This document shows, piece after piece, positions 25,527 to 34,264 of a stretch of 64,000 nt of DNA. Source of the DNA: Pyrococcus sp. NA2. Lineage in GTDB: Archaea > Methanobacteriota_B > Thermococci > Thermococcales > Thermococcaceae. Numbering within the stretch: the first letter of the stretch is position 1; every line of letters starts with the position of its first letter. The notes below the pieces were generated by a model. The model did no database searches, was not told where the DNA came from, and saw only the letters and a program-made list of their open reading frames with translations. Where the stretch lies: the NCBI RefSeq assembly GCF_000211475.1, contig NC_015474.1:1764122-1828121 (forward strand). Direction: 5' to 3'. The translations under genes were made by a program, and so were the position numbers.

Positions 25527-27596
25527 ATGAGAGTGTTCACCTACATGTTGATCCTATTGATAATAACAGCTACACCTGCCTCGGCAATTAACATGCTTGA
25601 TTATTCAGTCGACATGGTTAAGAAGATGGGGGAGCTATCAAAAACTAAGGATCTCAGTCTCATGATATTCGCACTATCACTAGCCTTCAACAGAAGCGAG
25701 AACTTAACAACAGAGGACGTTTGGAAGTTAGTTGATTTATTAATAGAACGTCAGAATAGCGATGGAGGTTGGGGTTATTTCTATGGGAGTATAAGTTCAG
25801 TTCCAGATACAAGCTTTGCATTAATTGGACTCAGTAAGGCCAAGGGAGTATTTTACAATGATATCAACAAGAGGGTAAAAATTGAAAAAGCAGTTAGAAG
25901 GGGTATCATATACCTAAAAGAAGCGTTCAATGGGGAGGGTTGGGGGTATCTTCCAGGGATGCCATCTGATTACAGAAGTACTTTACTAGCATCAGCAGCA
26001 CTATCGATGCTTGGGGAGGGCTTGAGTTATGTAAGTGAATCTTACAACGTAATCAGAGATGAGATTCCAGATGATCCTTTCATGGTATACCTTTGGATTC
26101 TCGTAACAAAAACCGTTACAGGCGAAATTCCAGAGAAGGCGATAGAGAAATTGAAGGAGATGAGGAAGGATGAAGGAGAATTAGCGGCTTCAACTTATGC
26201 CCTGCTGGAATTTGAAGGTCTGACATTCGATACAGCAATGTCACTATTAGAACTCGAAGAGTATAGGGAAACATGGAGTGATCCTTATTATCCCATTTAT
26301 ACAGCAATGGCATTTTCCCTTGTTTCAGAGAAAAGGATTAGGAGAGAAGAATTATCCGAAATATGTTCAATTTTATCCGAGCTTCAAAATGGAGATGGTG
26401 GATGGGGAGTGTATTCGGGAGTAAGCTCCAACGTCATGGTCACGTATTACGTCCTTAATTCATTCAAGAGATGCAATCCGAAAAGCGAGACTGTAAAGAA
26501 AGCTCTACACTTCATGAGGATTAGAATGCAAGAGATAGGAAATGAAGTGAAAATGGATAGACATCTAAGGAAGGAGTATCTCTACGCTCTGCTCTCTCTT
26601 ATAGAATACAATAATCTAACAAAATCAGAAAAAGAGGAAGCAATCTCCCTGATAATGTCCTCAACTTGGAAAGACAATTTAGGAAAGCAACCTGTCATAG
26701 TTGCGCTGGCAGTGAAAGCATTGCTAGAGTTGGGAATTCCAAGCAATTCCAGCATAATTGAGGAGAACTTGAAGTGGCTCGAGAAAATGAAAATCGAGGG
26801 GGGCTGGGGTTTCACATTCGAAACTCCATATGTTGAGTGGTACCTAGCCCCAACATACCCAGAAACAGTAGAAGTTTTCAACGCATTACTTCCCATACTG
26901 GGGAGAGATAGATTAAAGGATACAATAGAACTCATGAAGAAAGAAGCCCCCACAGTCGAGTGGGTAAAGTTGTATACGTATACGACATTGCTGAAACTTA
27001 GAGAGAAACCAAGCTGGGAAGTCGATATACCATCAAATTACAAAAGAAGTCCATTATTAGATGCAATGTTAATAAGGTATTACACCCTATCGCCAGAAGT
27101 CGCATGGACGAATATCCACACAGTATTCTCAGAATTTATGAACAGAAAGATTGAAATTAGAACGATGCATTCAAAGCTAGGTATTCTAATATCTAGAGGA
27201 CTCGCTGCAACTTTAAATTCAAACACAAAGCTTGAAGTTGTAAGATCGATAGTTGTGCCAGAAACAGGGTATTATGTAATAGTGGCACCAATAGGAGAAG
27301 TTGATCCATCAGTGTATAACAGGAGAATAACAATCCAAGCAGAAGCGGGGAAAGTGACAATAGATGGCATCCCCCTCAATGGAGAGGGTAACCTAGTCAT
27401 CATCCCAGGAGAAAACAGGGAGGGAGCATTACTGTTTGTCTTATATAATGGCAAGAATGTAGATAGGCTTGCGGAGATAATGTTTGATCCAAGGATACTT
27501 AGATACCTCCATGGAAAAGCAGTGATAGTGAGATGGTATGATAGAAATAATGATGGGGAAGTTGAGATGAAGGAAATAGACGTCAAGTTCCTATGA
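25527..27596 (+). CDS. secreted alpha/alpha-toroid protein with QxxDGGWG repeats
   Basis: A 689-residue protein with a signal peptide (MRVFTYMLILLIITATPASA). Residues 30 to about 500 form prenyltransferase/squalene-cyclase-type repeats: QNSDGGWGYF, NGEGWGYLPG, QNGDGGWGVY and EGGWGFTFE. These repeats build an alpha/alpha barrel also found in complement-like and polysaccharide-binding proteins. No cyclase DxDD motif is seen, so enzyme activity is doubtful. The last 150 residues are a distinct beta-rich domain ending with RNNDGEVEMKE, a possible calcium-binding loop. The start follows GGAGGG. A promoter-like AATAAATTTATTTA lies at 25480-25495. It is 12 bases upstream of cetZ, so co-expression is likely. 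Confidence 0.75.
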   Translation: MRVFTYMLILLIITATPASAINMLDYSVDMVKKMGELSKTKDLSLMIFALSLAFNRSENLTTEDVWKLVDLLIERQNSDGGWGYFYGSISSVPDTSFALIGLSKAKGVFYNDINKRVKIEKAVRRGIIYLKEAFNGEGWGYLPGMPSDYRSTLLASAALSMLGEGLSYVSESYNVIRDEIPDDPFMVYLWILVTKTVTGEIPEKAIEKLKEMRKDEGELAASTYALLEFEGLTFDTAMSLLELEEYRETWSDPYYPIYTAMAFSLVSEKRIRREELSEICSILSELQNGDGGWGVYSGVSSNVMVTYYVLNSFKRCNPKSETVKKALHFMRIRMQEIGNEVKMDRHLRKEYLYALLSLIEYNNLTKSEKEEAISLIMSSTWKDNLGKQPVIVALAVKALLELGIPSNSSIIEENLKWLEKMKIEGGWGFTFETPYVEWYLAPTYPETVEVFNALLPILGRDRLKDTIELMKKEAPTVEWVKLYTYTTLLKLREKPSWEVDIPSNYKRSPLLDAMLIRYYTLSPEVAWTNIHTVFSEFMNRKIEIRTMHSKLGILISRGLAATLNSNTKLEVVRSIVVPETGYYVIVAPIGEVDPSVYNRRITIQAEAGKVTIDGIPLNGEGNLVIIPGENREGALLFVLYNGKNVDRLAEIMFDPRILRYLHGKAVIVRWYDRNNDGEVEMKEIDVKFL

Positions 27597-27608
27597 GGTG
27601 AACAGGGT

Positions 27609-28706
27609 GTGAGAGCGATAATAATAGGAATAGGCCAATGCGGAACAAAAATCGCCGATATATTCTCCCTTGTAGATTTTGAAGCACTCGCGATAAACAC
27701 TTCAAGGAGTGACCTAGAATACCTAAAACATATACCGCAGGAAAGGAGGATTTTAATAGGGGAAAGTATAGTAGGAGGAAAGGGTGTAAATGCAAACCCT
27801 GTACTCGGAAGGGAAGCTATGAAAAGGGATCTGCCAATGGTGATGAGGAAAATAAATTCACTTGTTGGTTACGAAGATGTCGACATCTTCTTTCTAACTT
27901 TTGGGTTTGGAGGAGGTACTGGAGCTGGAGGAACCCCAGTATTAGCGGAGGCCCTTAAGGAGGAATATCCCGATTCATTGGTTGTTGCAATTGGAGCACT
28001 CCCATTAAAAGAGGAAGGTATAAGACCGACGATTAATGCAGCAATAACTATAGACAAACTTTCAAAGGTCGTAGACTCGATAATAGCGATAGATAACAAC
28101 AAGCTCAAGGAAAGTGAAGAGGACATAAGCCAGGCTTATGAAAGGATCAACTATGCGATTGTCGAGAGAATTGCCTCGCTCCTAGCATTAATTGACGTCC
28201 CTGGAGAACAGACATTAGATGCAAGCGATCTTAAGTTCGTTCTAAGGGCCATGGGGAGCTTTGCAACCGTTGGTTACGCGAAGGCAGATGCAACAAAATT
28301 GAAAAGCCTTTCAAGATTGATAATTAGGTCGTTTGAAAACGAAGGACTTTATCTCGATATCAACCTAGAGTCAGCTTTATATGGCCTAGTGGCAATCCAT
28401 GGGCCTCCAGAGGTTCTAAAGGCAAAGGATATCTTCGATGCTCTGAACGAACTCTCTCAAAGAATAAGAGGAAAGCAGATATTTAGAGGCTTCTATCCTG
28501 ATCCCAGGGAGAGGGAAGTGGAAGTTGTAACGTTACTTAGTGGAATCTATGAGAGCAAGAGCATAGAGGACATAGTTGTAACAGCAAAGAGATATGCAAG
28601 GGAGTTCATTAAAGCTAAGGAAGAGGGAGAAGTCAAAAAGAGGGAACTACTTAAAGGACTACCTGACTTCGATGACATATACCCAGGTGAGGTTGATGAG
28701 AGTTAA
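27609..28706 (+). CDS. cetZ: CetZ-family tubulin/FtsZ-like GTPase
   Basis: A 365-residue tubulin-superfamily protein. It has the N-terminal GIGQCGTKI loop, the T4 signature FGFGGGTGAGGTP (about 98-110), and the sequence SDLEYLKHIPQERRILIG that is typical of CetZ rather than FtsZ. CetZ proteins polymerise with GTP; in haloarchaea they control cell shape and motility, not division. The GTG start follows GAGGTGA at 27595-27601. It lies 12 bases after the secreted toroid protein and overlaps the next membrane-protein gene by 11 bases. The neighbourhood of exported and pilin-like proteins suggests the polymer organises or positions a surface structure; that is inference. Confidence 0.9.
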   Translation: MRAIIIGIGQCGTKIADIFSLVDFEALAINTSRSDLEYLKHIPQERRILIGESIVGGKGVNANPVLGREAMKRDLPMVMRKINSLVGYEDVDIFFLTFGFGGGTGAGGTPVLAEALKEEYPDSLVVAIGALPLKEEGIRPTINAAITIDKLSKVVDSIIAIDNNKLKESEEDISQAYERINYAIVERIASLLALIDVPGEQTLDASDLKFVLRAMGSFATVGYAKADATKLKSLSRLIIRSFENEGLYLDINLESALYGLVAIHGPPEVLKAKDIFDALNELSQRIRGKQIFRGFYPDPREREVEVVTLLSGIYESKSIEDIVVTAKRYAREFIKAKEEGEVKKRELLKGLPDFDDIYPGEVDES

Positions 28707-29289
28707 AGATTCCGTTGAGGTTGCACTGGAGCTTAATGAGAAGGAGTTGTATTCTCACATAGCTCATGAGAGTGCCGAGGATATGATAAGGATAATATCC
28801 TCGATTGACGCCGAAAGGGCAAAATTGAGAGGGGAGATCGTTTATCATCAAGACGATTGGGATCTACTCATAAGAGAGAGAATCAGAAAAGGAAAGAGGC
28901 ATACTGCCTTTGACTTCTATAATCCAATCCTGCTTGAGATATGGGAAGGAAAGGTAAAAGCGGCAAAGAGGTCAATTGGAATGTTCAAGTATTTCGTTGG
29001 AATGATAGTAGGAATCTTTGCCCTAACAATATTCTTAACTTTCAAGCTTGGATACCCAGTAATAATACTGGGACTAGGAATCTTGCCCCTTCTAATATTT
29101 GCAAGTGATTATTCCAAGGCAAGGGCAGATTTGTTTTATTATGAGCTTGTTCAACTATTCATATATGAACTCAAGGAGATAATTAAAAAGTTCGAGCTCA
29201 AAAAAGATGAGTATCCATTAAAGCTGTATAGCAGAGACTACAATGAAATAGAATTCAGGAAGAGTGGAAAAGTCTTCATAAAAATTTAA
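28696..29289 (+). CDS. membrane protein with cytoplasmic domains, possible CetZ partner
   Basis: I do not recognise a family. The product is 197 residues: a charged helical N-terminal part of about 95 residues, two adjacent membrane helices (YFVGMIVGIFALTIFLTF and VIILGLGILPLLIFA), and a C-terminal cytoplasmic stretch of about 65 residues. ATG 28696 follows GGTGAGG and overlaps the end of cetZ by 11 bases, indicating translational coupling. Such coupling makes it the natural candidate for anchoring CetZ to the membrane, but no direct evidence is visible. Confidence 0.65.
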   Translation: MRVKDSVEVALELNEKELYSHIAHESAEDMIRIISSIDAERAKLRGEIVYHQDDWDLLIRERIRKGKRHTAFDFYNPILLEIWEGKVKAAKRSIGMFKYFVGMIVGIFALTIFLTFKLGYPVIILGLGILPLLIFASDYSKARADLFYYELVQLFIYELKEIIKKFELKKDEYPLKLYSRDYNEIEFRKSGKVFIKI

Positions 29290-29325
29290 ATATAATTAGG
29301 TAATAAAATTGTATAGTGAGAAAAA

Positions 29326-29928
29326 ATGAGGAAAGGGCAAGTCTCTGTAGAGTTCCTCTTCATAATTACGATATTCATGATAATGTTACTATATTCTATC
29401 AACAATGTAACTTTTAATAGAGGCCCCTCGGTTGACCTTTTAGCAACTCAGATAAACATCGAGGAGAAGGCACTCGCAAACGCTATCTCAAATACCATAA
29501 GCCAAGTCTACGCCCAAGGACCAGGGGCCAAGGCGACAACCTACATCTCACTAACTTACCTCAGGGATGAGACCTACATTAAGAGGGCTTTTAAATTTGA
29601 AAATCCCATAATCATAATATTTTACAGGAATGGAACCTATGTCGCATTAATTGACGAGGATAATGCGACTCTAAAGACCAGGGGTTCAAATAAAAACACC
29701 TTCTGGAGCTATTCTCTCTATGCAAGAGATCTATTAACCAATTACACAGTCTTCAGAAATAACAACCTCCTAGTTAATTTGGATGGAGTATCAATGCAAA
29801 TTGCCTGTCTTAGATTGAGACCATCAGAGATACCCAAAAGGTTGAAAATAGTAGTCGAGTGGAATCCAGATCTAGAGGATTCGTGGATTTATAGTTCAGG
29901 TGAACTAAAAATAGTAATAGGTGATTAA
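29326..29928 (+). CDS. type IV pilin-like protein 1 (class III signal peptide)
   Basis: A 200-residue exported protein. The N-terminus MRKGQVSVEFLFIITIF is a class III (pilin-like) signal: a short basic leader, the KGQxSxEF processing motif and a hydrophobic helix. An archaeal prepilin peptidase of the EppA/PibD kind would cleave before the glutamine; no such peptidase gene is in the window. The mature part is a beta-rich globular domain with sequons. It is the first of six consecutive pilin-like genes and has its own TATA-like TTTAAATATAATT at 29284-29296 with a very short leader. Confidence 0.75.
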   Translation: MRKGQVSVEFLFIITIFMIMLLYSINNVTFNRGPSVDLLATQINIEEKALANAISNTISQVYAQGPGAKATTYISLTYLRDETYIKRAFKFENPIIIIFYRNGTYVALIDEDNATLKTRGSNKNTFWSYSLYARDLLTNYTVFRNNNLLVNLDGVSMQIACLRLRPSEIPKRLKIVVEWNPDLEDSWIYSSGELKIVIGD

Positions 29929-29929
29929 T

Positions 29930-30343
29930 TTGAAGGGTCAGATTTCCATTGATTTCTTGATAGCCCTAACACTCGTGATGATTACTGCATTGAACTTAGT
30001 GAGTCTTGGTCTTTCACAAACTGAAGACATAAAATCCTTCGACATCTCAGCTAGACTCAAAGTCTTTGCAATAGATGTTAGGGACACGATAACTAAGGTA
30101 TACAGTGTCGGAGAGGGATTTGCAGTTAAAAAGAGTTGGCCTTTTAAACTTGAACCAAATGAAAGGATAATATTATCTCTAAAATCCCCAGGGATCGTGA
30201 ATATAACATTGATCTCAGGAGAGAAGAGCTATACAATTCTCGAAAAAACACAGGTCCCAATAACTGAAAATAGTACTGTTGTATTAACCAGAGACAACAA
30301 AAGTTTTTGGATAAAGTTTGAAGGGGGAATAAAAATTGAGTAA
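29930..30343 (+). CDS. type IV pilin-like protein 2 (class III signal peptide)
   Basis: A protein of about 137 residues whose N-terminus (MKGQISIDFLIALTLVMI) is a class III pilin signal with KGQ at the processing site. The TTG at 29930 is preferred because GGTGA is correctly spaced and it starts directly at MKGQ; a GTG at 29921 would add three residues. It begins one base after the stop of pilin 1. The mature domain is short and beta-rich, ending in FWIKFEGGIKIE. It is probably a minor pilin or major subunit; sequence alone does not decide. Confidence 0.75.
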   Translation: MKGQISIDFLIALTLVMITALNLVSLGLSQTEDIKSFDISARLKVFAIDVRDTITKVYSVGEGFAVKKSWPFKLEPNERIILSLKSPGIVNITLISGEKSYTILEKTQVPITENSTVVLTRDNKSFWIKFEGGIKIE

Positions 30344-30761
30344 AAGAGGACAAACATCAATGGAAGAGCTGTTTATATTGGTTATCATCGTAGCAGGTAT
30401 TCTCCTTTTAATACCTAATTATATTAATGATAATTCTAAAACAATTGCAATAATTCATGTGAGAGATGTCGCCCAAGAAGCTTGTGATTACTTGAATCTT
30501 GGAGTCAGATTAAGTGAACCCAAGTACGAACCCCTCAATAATTTGCTTAATGGTTCAACAAAGTGCTTTCTAAACGGGATTTCACTTGAAGAGACCAAAA
30601 ATGAGATTAATATTACGGTCTATATAACTGGGAGAGGGAACATGACAAGAGGAATCAGAGATTTTATAATAAACTCGCTCAAGGAAAGGGGCTTTTCAAT
30701 CAAGAATGGGACTTTGGTATATAATAAAATAACAATAAACGTGGAGGTTGTTGAAGGATGA
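30336..30761 (+). CDS. type IV pilin-like protein 3 (class III signal peptide)
   Basis: A 141-residue protein with the class III signal MSKRGQTSMEELFILVII, in which RGQxSxEE matches the consensus processing motif. The start is TTG at 30336, following GGGGGAATA with suitable spacing, and it overlaps the end of pilin 2 by 8 bases. The mature part contains a cysteine pair (ACDYLNLG, KCFLNG) that could form a disulfide outside the cell, then a mixed alpha/beta region. It is tightly coupled with its neighbours. Confidence 0.75.
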   Translation: MSKRGQTSMEELFILVIIVAGILLLIPNYINDNSKTIAIIHVRDVAQEACDYLNLGVRLSEPKYEPLNNLLNGSTKCFLNGISLEETKNEINITVYITGRGNMTRGIRDFIINSLKERGFSIKNGTLVYNKITINVEVVEG

Positions 30762-32188
30762 AGAAAGGTCAATTACTATCTCTTGACGCCCTGCTTTCCT
30801 TGATAATAGTCACATTCATGATCGCATCAATAATTAACGTTTCTTCAGAAATAAAAGGTGAGATAGTGTCAATAGTAGAATGGTTCGGAAGGAGTAATAT
30901 AGCTGAAAACATGATCGATGTCCTGGTAGAATCTCCTGGGGAACCCGAAAATTGGGAAGATGACATTAATTCAATTAGGATAGTTGGACTTGGAAATACG
31001 TTTGGAGAAATTGATTATGAAAAACTTAAGAAATTTATTGAGAACATAAATAACCCCAAAATTTTAAGTTCACTATACAACTTAAGCCTTGGCAGGAACT
31101 TCCTAATGGAAGTATATCTTTCTTCTCTCCAAGTTAATGTGAGTGGTAAATTCCCAGAGGTGTATGTGGATGGCATGACTTTCTCAAATCCAAGTGGAAA
31201 CCCTCCTGGGGTGAACTTTCGAATATCAAGCCAAGGAAACAAGGCCTTCAGAGTAACGTACTTAGAGCTCATTAGGGACGGTATAAAGTATGTAAATAGA
31301 GATGTATTAGACCTTACAAGAGGTTCAACTTTAAATCTTATGGAGGGGGATAAAATAAGATTCATAATCGCCGAAGATGTAACTCTAACAGTTAGGAGAG
31401 CTAGCGGGGGAGGTACAATTTTTGAAAGAGATATTCCTGCAGAAGCTTTCATTGAGATAACAGTAAGGGGACCAGAAGTGAGTAACTTCAAGATAACCTT
31501 TCAAGGTGGAAACTGGGATACCTTTAAGTTTACAGGCATTGGAAACGTCATAGTCACAGTTACAGCGTATTCCACTTCGCATCCAACTATCATAGTCAAC
31601 AAAACATTCTACACAGATTTATTGAGAATGAGAAGACCAACTAAATTCTTTGCCTTAATAAATGGCACTCTAATAACGAATGAAACAATAATTTTAACAT
31701 CCATGAATAGATCTGAATGGATAGAGCCCGCATATCGGATAGTAATTATAAAAAGAATAGAATACGATTTATCTAAGGAACCCTCCAAAACCGATCCTCT
31801 GGTATATGGAACTCTTCCAAAATATCACTCTTTGAGGGGACTTTTAAAGATATCAGTTCCTGGAACAGAAGGTAATCTTACTTTGGTCACGATCTCAGGT
31901 TCAGATATAAAGGGGATATTTGTTTACAAAGAAACCTCCAACGATATTGTTAAAGCTGTGATCATAGATAAAAATGCTACTTATATACTTAAGGGAAACA
32001 CAACTTCGGTGTCGATACCCTTAAATAAGATATTTGAGAATAAGTATAATAATGAGATAGTGGGAATGTGGCTATATTCATGTACATGGAACAGAGAGAG
32101 AGTCAAATTGGAGATAAGCCCCTCAATGAGATGGACTTTAAAGCCAGTTAAGGATCTTGCAATGATAAGGTTAGTTGTGTGGGGATGA
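30758..32188 (+). CDS. large pilin-like surface protein 4
   Basis: A 476-residue protein with an N-terminal pilin-like helix (MKKGQLLSLDALLSLIIVTF). KGQ is retained, but the usual SxE is changed to LSLD. The ectodomain is long and predicted to be beta-rich, with many sequons (NVSGK, NGTL, NETI, NATY). Its ATG overlaps the stop of pilin 3 by 4 bases (ATGA). The length is far above that of ordinary archaeal pilins and fits a tip adhesin or a pseudopilin carrying a large head. Confidence 0.7.
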   Translation: MKKGQLLSLDALLSLIIVTFMIASIINVSSEIKGEIVSIVEWFGRSNIAENMIDVLVESPGEPENWEDDINSIRIVGLGNTFGEIDYEKLKKFIENINNPKILSSLYNLSLGRNFLMEVYLSSLQVNVSGKFPEVYVDGMTFSNPSGNPPGVNFRISSQGNKAFRVTYLELIRDGIKYVNRDVLDLTRGSTLNLMEGDKIRFIIAEDVTLTVRRASGGGTIFERDIPAEAFIEITVRGPEVSNFKITFQGGNWDTFKFTGIGNVIVTVTAYSTSHPTIIVNKTFYTDLLRMRRPTKFFALINGTLITNETIILTSMNRSEWIEPAYRIVIIKRIEYDLSKEPSKTDPLVYGTLPKYHSLRGLLKISVPGTEGNLTLVTISGSDIKGIFVYKETSNDIVKAVIIDKNATYILKGNTTSVSIPLNKIFENKYNNEIVGMWLYSCTWNRERVKLEISPSMRWTLKPVKDLAMIRLVVWG

Positions 32189-32191
32189 CTC

Positions 32192-34264
32192 ATGAGAAAA
32201 GCGTTCATATTTACACTCGATGCATTACTATCACTAATCTTAGTTGTGGTTATTTTAACCTCCATAATATCCACCGAGAGCAGAAACTCTCCAATTTACC
32301 TGACATCATTAAGGACACAATCCAAATTAGTTGCCGAGGATACACTACTCATGCTAAGGACGGTACCTCTAAACGAAATAGTTCCGCCAGAAAAGATAAA
32401 AGAGTGGAGTGACAAGGGGATACTTGACCCAGAACTTGTGGATCCCAGTATGAGCCCTTTAGATATAGTCACAACGTATTGGGCAACTCAGGACCTATAT
32501 CCCCAAAAGAATCTTAGACATAAGGCCGAGATTATTCTGGGGTATGTGCTTAACAAGACGCTACCTGATTATTATTATGAATTGATTATAAATAACTACA
32601 CAAGTCCATACCTTAGAAAGATTGGTGGAAATTATTCTAAAGCATTAGAAGTATCTCCCGCTACTTTGATAATGAGTGGCTATGCACATAATAAGACTCC
32701 AAGGGGATATGTGGCAAGGGCGTATCTCACAAGAGTTACCACTATAAGGGAGGAACTATACGGATGGATGAGAGTGTTAGCTGGAGCATATTCGTATTAT
32801 GACGATTATAATAGGATTTCTATCACAAGGGAGATAGAACTTCCTCCTGACGCTATAATATTAGCTTCGGATGGCAAATTTGTCGCAAGAGAAGATGAAA
32901 AAATAACCTTATATATTAATGGGAACCGAGTTACAAGTGATTTCGACAAAATTAATGTCGGTGATTTAACATCTTATTTGAAGCCTGGGAATAATGTGAT
33001 AAAATTAGTGTTTTCAGCTACTGGGAGTCAGAGTGAAATAGGATCCGCAAGCGGAACTACAATGTATGTGAAATATAAAAGTCAATATCTGGGGGTCGAA
33101 GATCCTGGAAAGATAAAGATATACAATGTGACATCAGAGGAAACGGGAATCATGTATCTTCTAGAGCTCTTTGTTCCAGGAGATATAACTTCAATTTACA
33201 TGAGGTTTAAAGTGCAGGGTGTAAATACTGTTAGACTTTATTATGGTCTTGGAAGGAGATTAACATTGTTACTCACTAAAACTCCAGAAAATGGGATTGT
33301 CGAATTTACCGATGACGAGATAAGAGACGCAGTAAACAGGAAAATCTGCGGAGGAAGGAATTGCTATGATGAATTTAAGAAAAACCTCAGTAAGATGGTC
33401 TTTGACTTCGTAATTGGTTTTGATGCCAAGTATAATTCTGAGAAAGGAGAGTGGAAGTATGATGGAAGAGATAACGATAGAGTTGGGAAGCGGGTCATCT
33501 ACGGATATCCAGATTCCGTTGTCATAATAAGATACAAGCCAAAAATTGTGATAACTAGGTACAGTATCCCAATTTCGATATACTTCCCCTATGGGGATCC
33601 AAGGGTTAGTTATCCTAGAAGAGGCCTTAGAGTAGAGTACTACCTACCCCCAGTTGCGGAACCCTGGTACGCTGACTTCTGGGTAGGATATACTTTTTTT
33701 ATAAACTCCGAAACAACGACCCAGAACCTTTATGAGAACGGAAAATTGTTCTATTCAGGACCCTTAGGGAGATATGCAATTAGAGTAGCCTACACGAAAT
33801 TATACGAATGGATGATGGTTCCAGGAAAAAGTAATATCTTTGAGATAAAGATGAGAGGAGGGGACTCATACGTAAGAGATGGAGAAACAAGAGGAGTAAT
33901 AAAATATTTCATACAAGGATACGCTGGATATGGAGACATATTTCCCAAGTTGATAAGGGAAGGGTGTAGAGGATATAATATCACTTATTATTGGGTGGGC
34001 GATACTTCTCCACAGCACGTCTTAGCGGGAGAAGAACCCTACTGTAGTGTAACGGCTGATGAGTTACTCGTGGGTAGGAAGATTTATGCCGTTGATGATG
34101 CAATAATAAGGCTCTTCAACAATTTGGGTGGAAATGGAACAAGAACAAGCCCCCTCCTGGTGAAACTGCCTTCCAACGTCATGATAGACTTCGCTTCTAT
34201 GGGTAATATCCCAGGACTTTTTGAGCCCATAAGGATAACACTGAGGGTATGGAGGGAGAAGTAA
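32192..34264 (+). CDS. large pilin-like surface protein 5
   Basis: A 690-residue protein with an N-terminal pilin-like membrane helix (MRKAFIFTLDALLSLILVVV). The LDALLSL segment matches the preceding gene, so the two are paralogous at the N-terminus, but the canonical KGQ has become KAF, so peptidase processing is uncertain. The ectodomain contains cysteines (KICGGRNC, GCRGYN, YCSVTA), sequons and a C-terminal region rich in beta strands. It starts 3 bases after pilin-like protein 4. A role as a structural or tip component is inferred. Confidence 0.7.
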   Translation: MRKAFIFTLDALLSLILVVVILTSIISTESRNSPIYLTSLRTQSKLVAEDTLLMLRTVPLNEIVPPEKIKEWSDKGILDPELVDPSMSPLDIVTTYWATQDLYPQKNLRHKAEIILGYVLNKTLPDYYYELIINNYTSPYLRKIGGNYSKALEVSPATLIMSGYAHNKTPRGYVARAYLTRVTTIREELYGWMRVLAGAYSYYDDYNRISITREIELPPDAIILASDGKFVAREDEKITLYINGNRVTSDFDKINVGDLTSYLKPGNNVIKLVFSATGSQSEIGSASGTTMYVKYKSQYLGVEDPGKIKIYNVTSEETGIMYLLELFVPGDITSIYMRFKVQGVNTVRLYYGLGRRLTLLLTKTPENGIVEFTDDEIRDAVNRKICGGRNCYDEFKKNLSKMVFDFVIGFDAKYNSEKGEWKYDGRDNDRVGKRVIYGYPDSVVIIRYKPKIVITRYSIPISIYFPYGDPRVSYPRRGLRVEYYLPPVAEPWYADFWVGYTFFINSETTTQNLYENGKLFYSGPLGRYAIRVAYTKLYEWMMVPGKSNIFEIKMRGGDSYVRDGETRGVIKYFIQGYAGYGDIFPKLIREGCRGYNITYYWVGDTSPQHVLAGEEPYCSVTADELLVGRKIYAVDDAIIRLFNNLGGNGTRTSPLLVKLPSNVMIDFASMGNIPGLFEPIRITLRVWREK

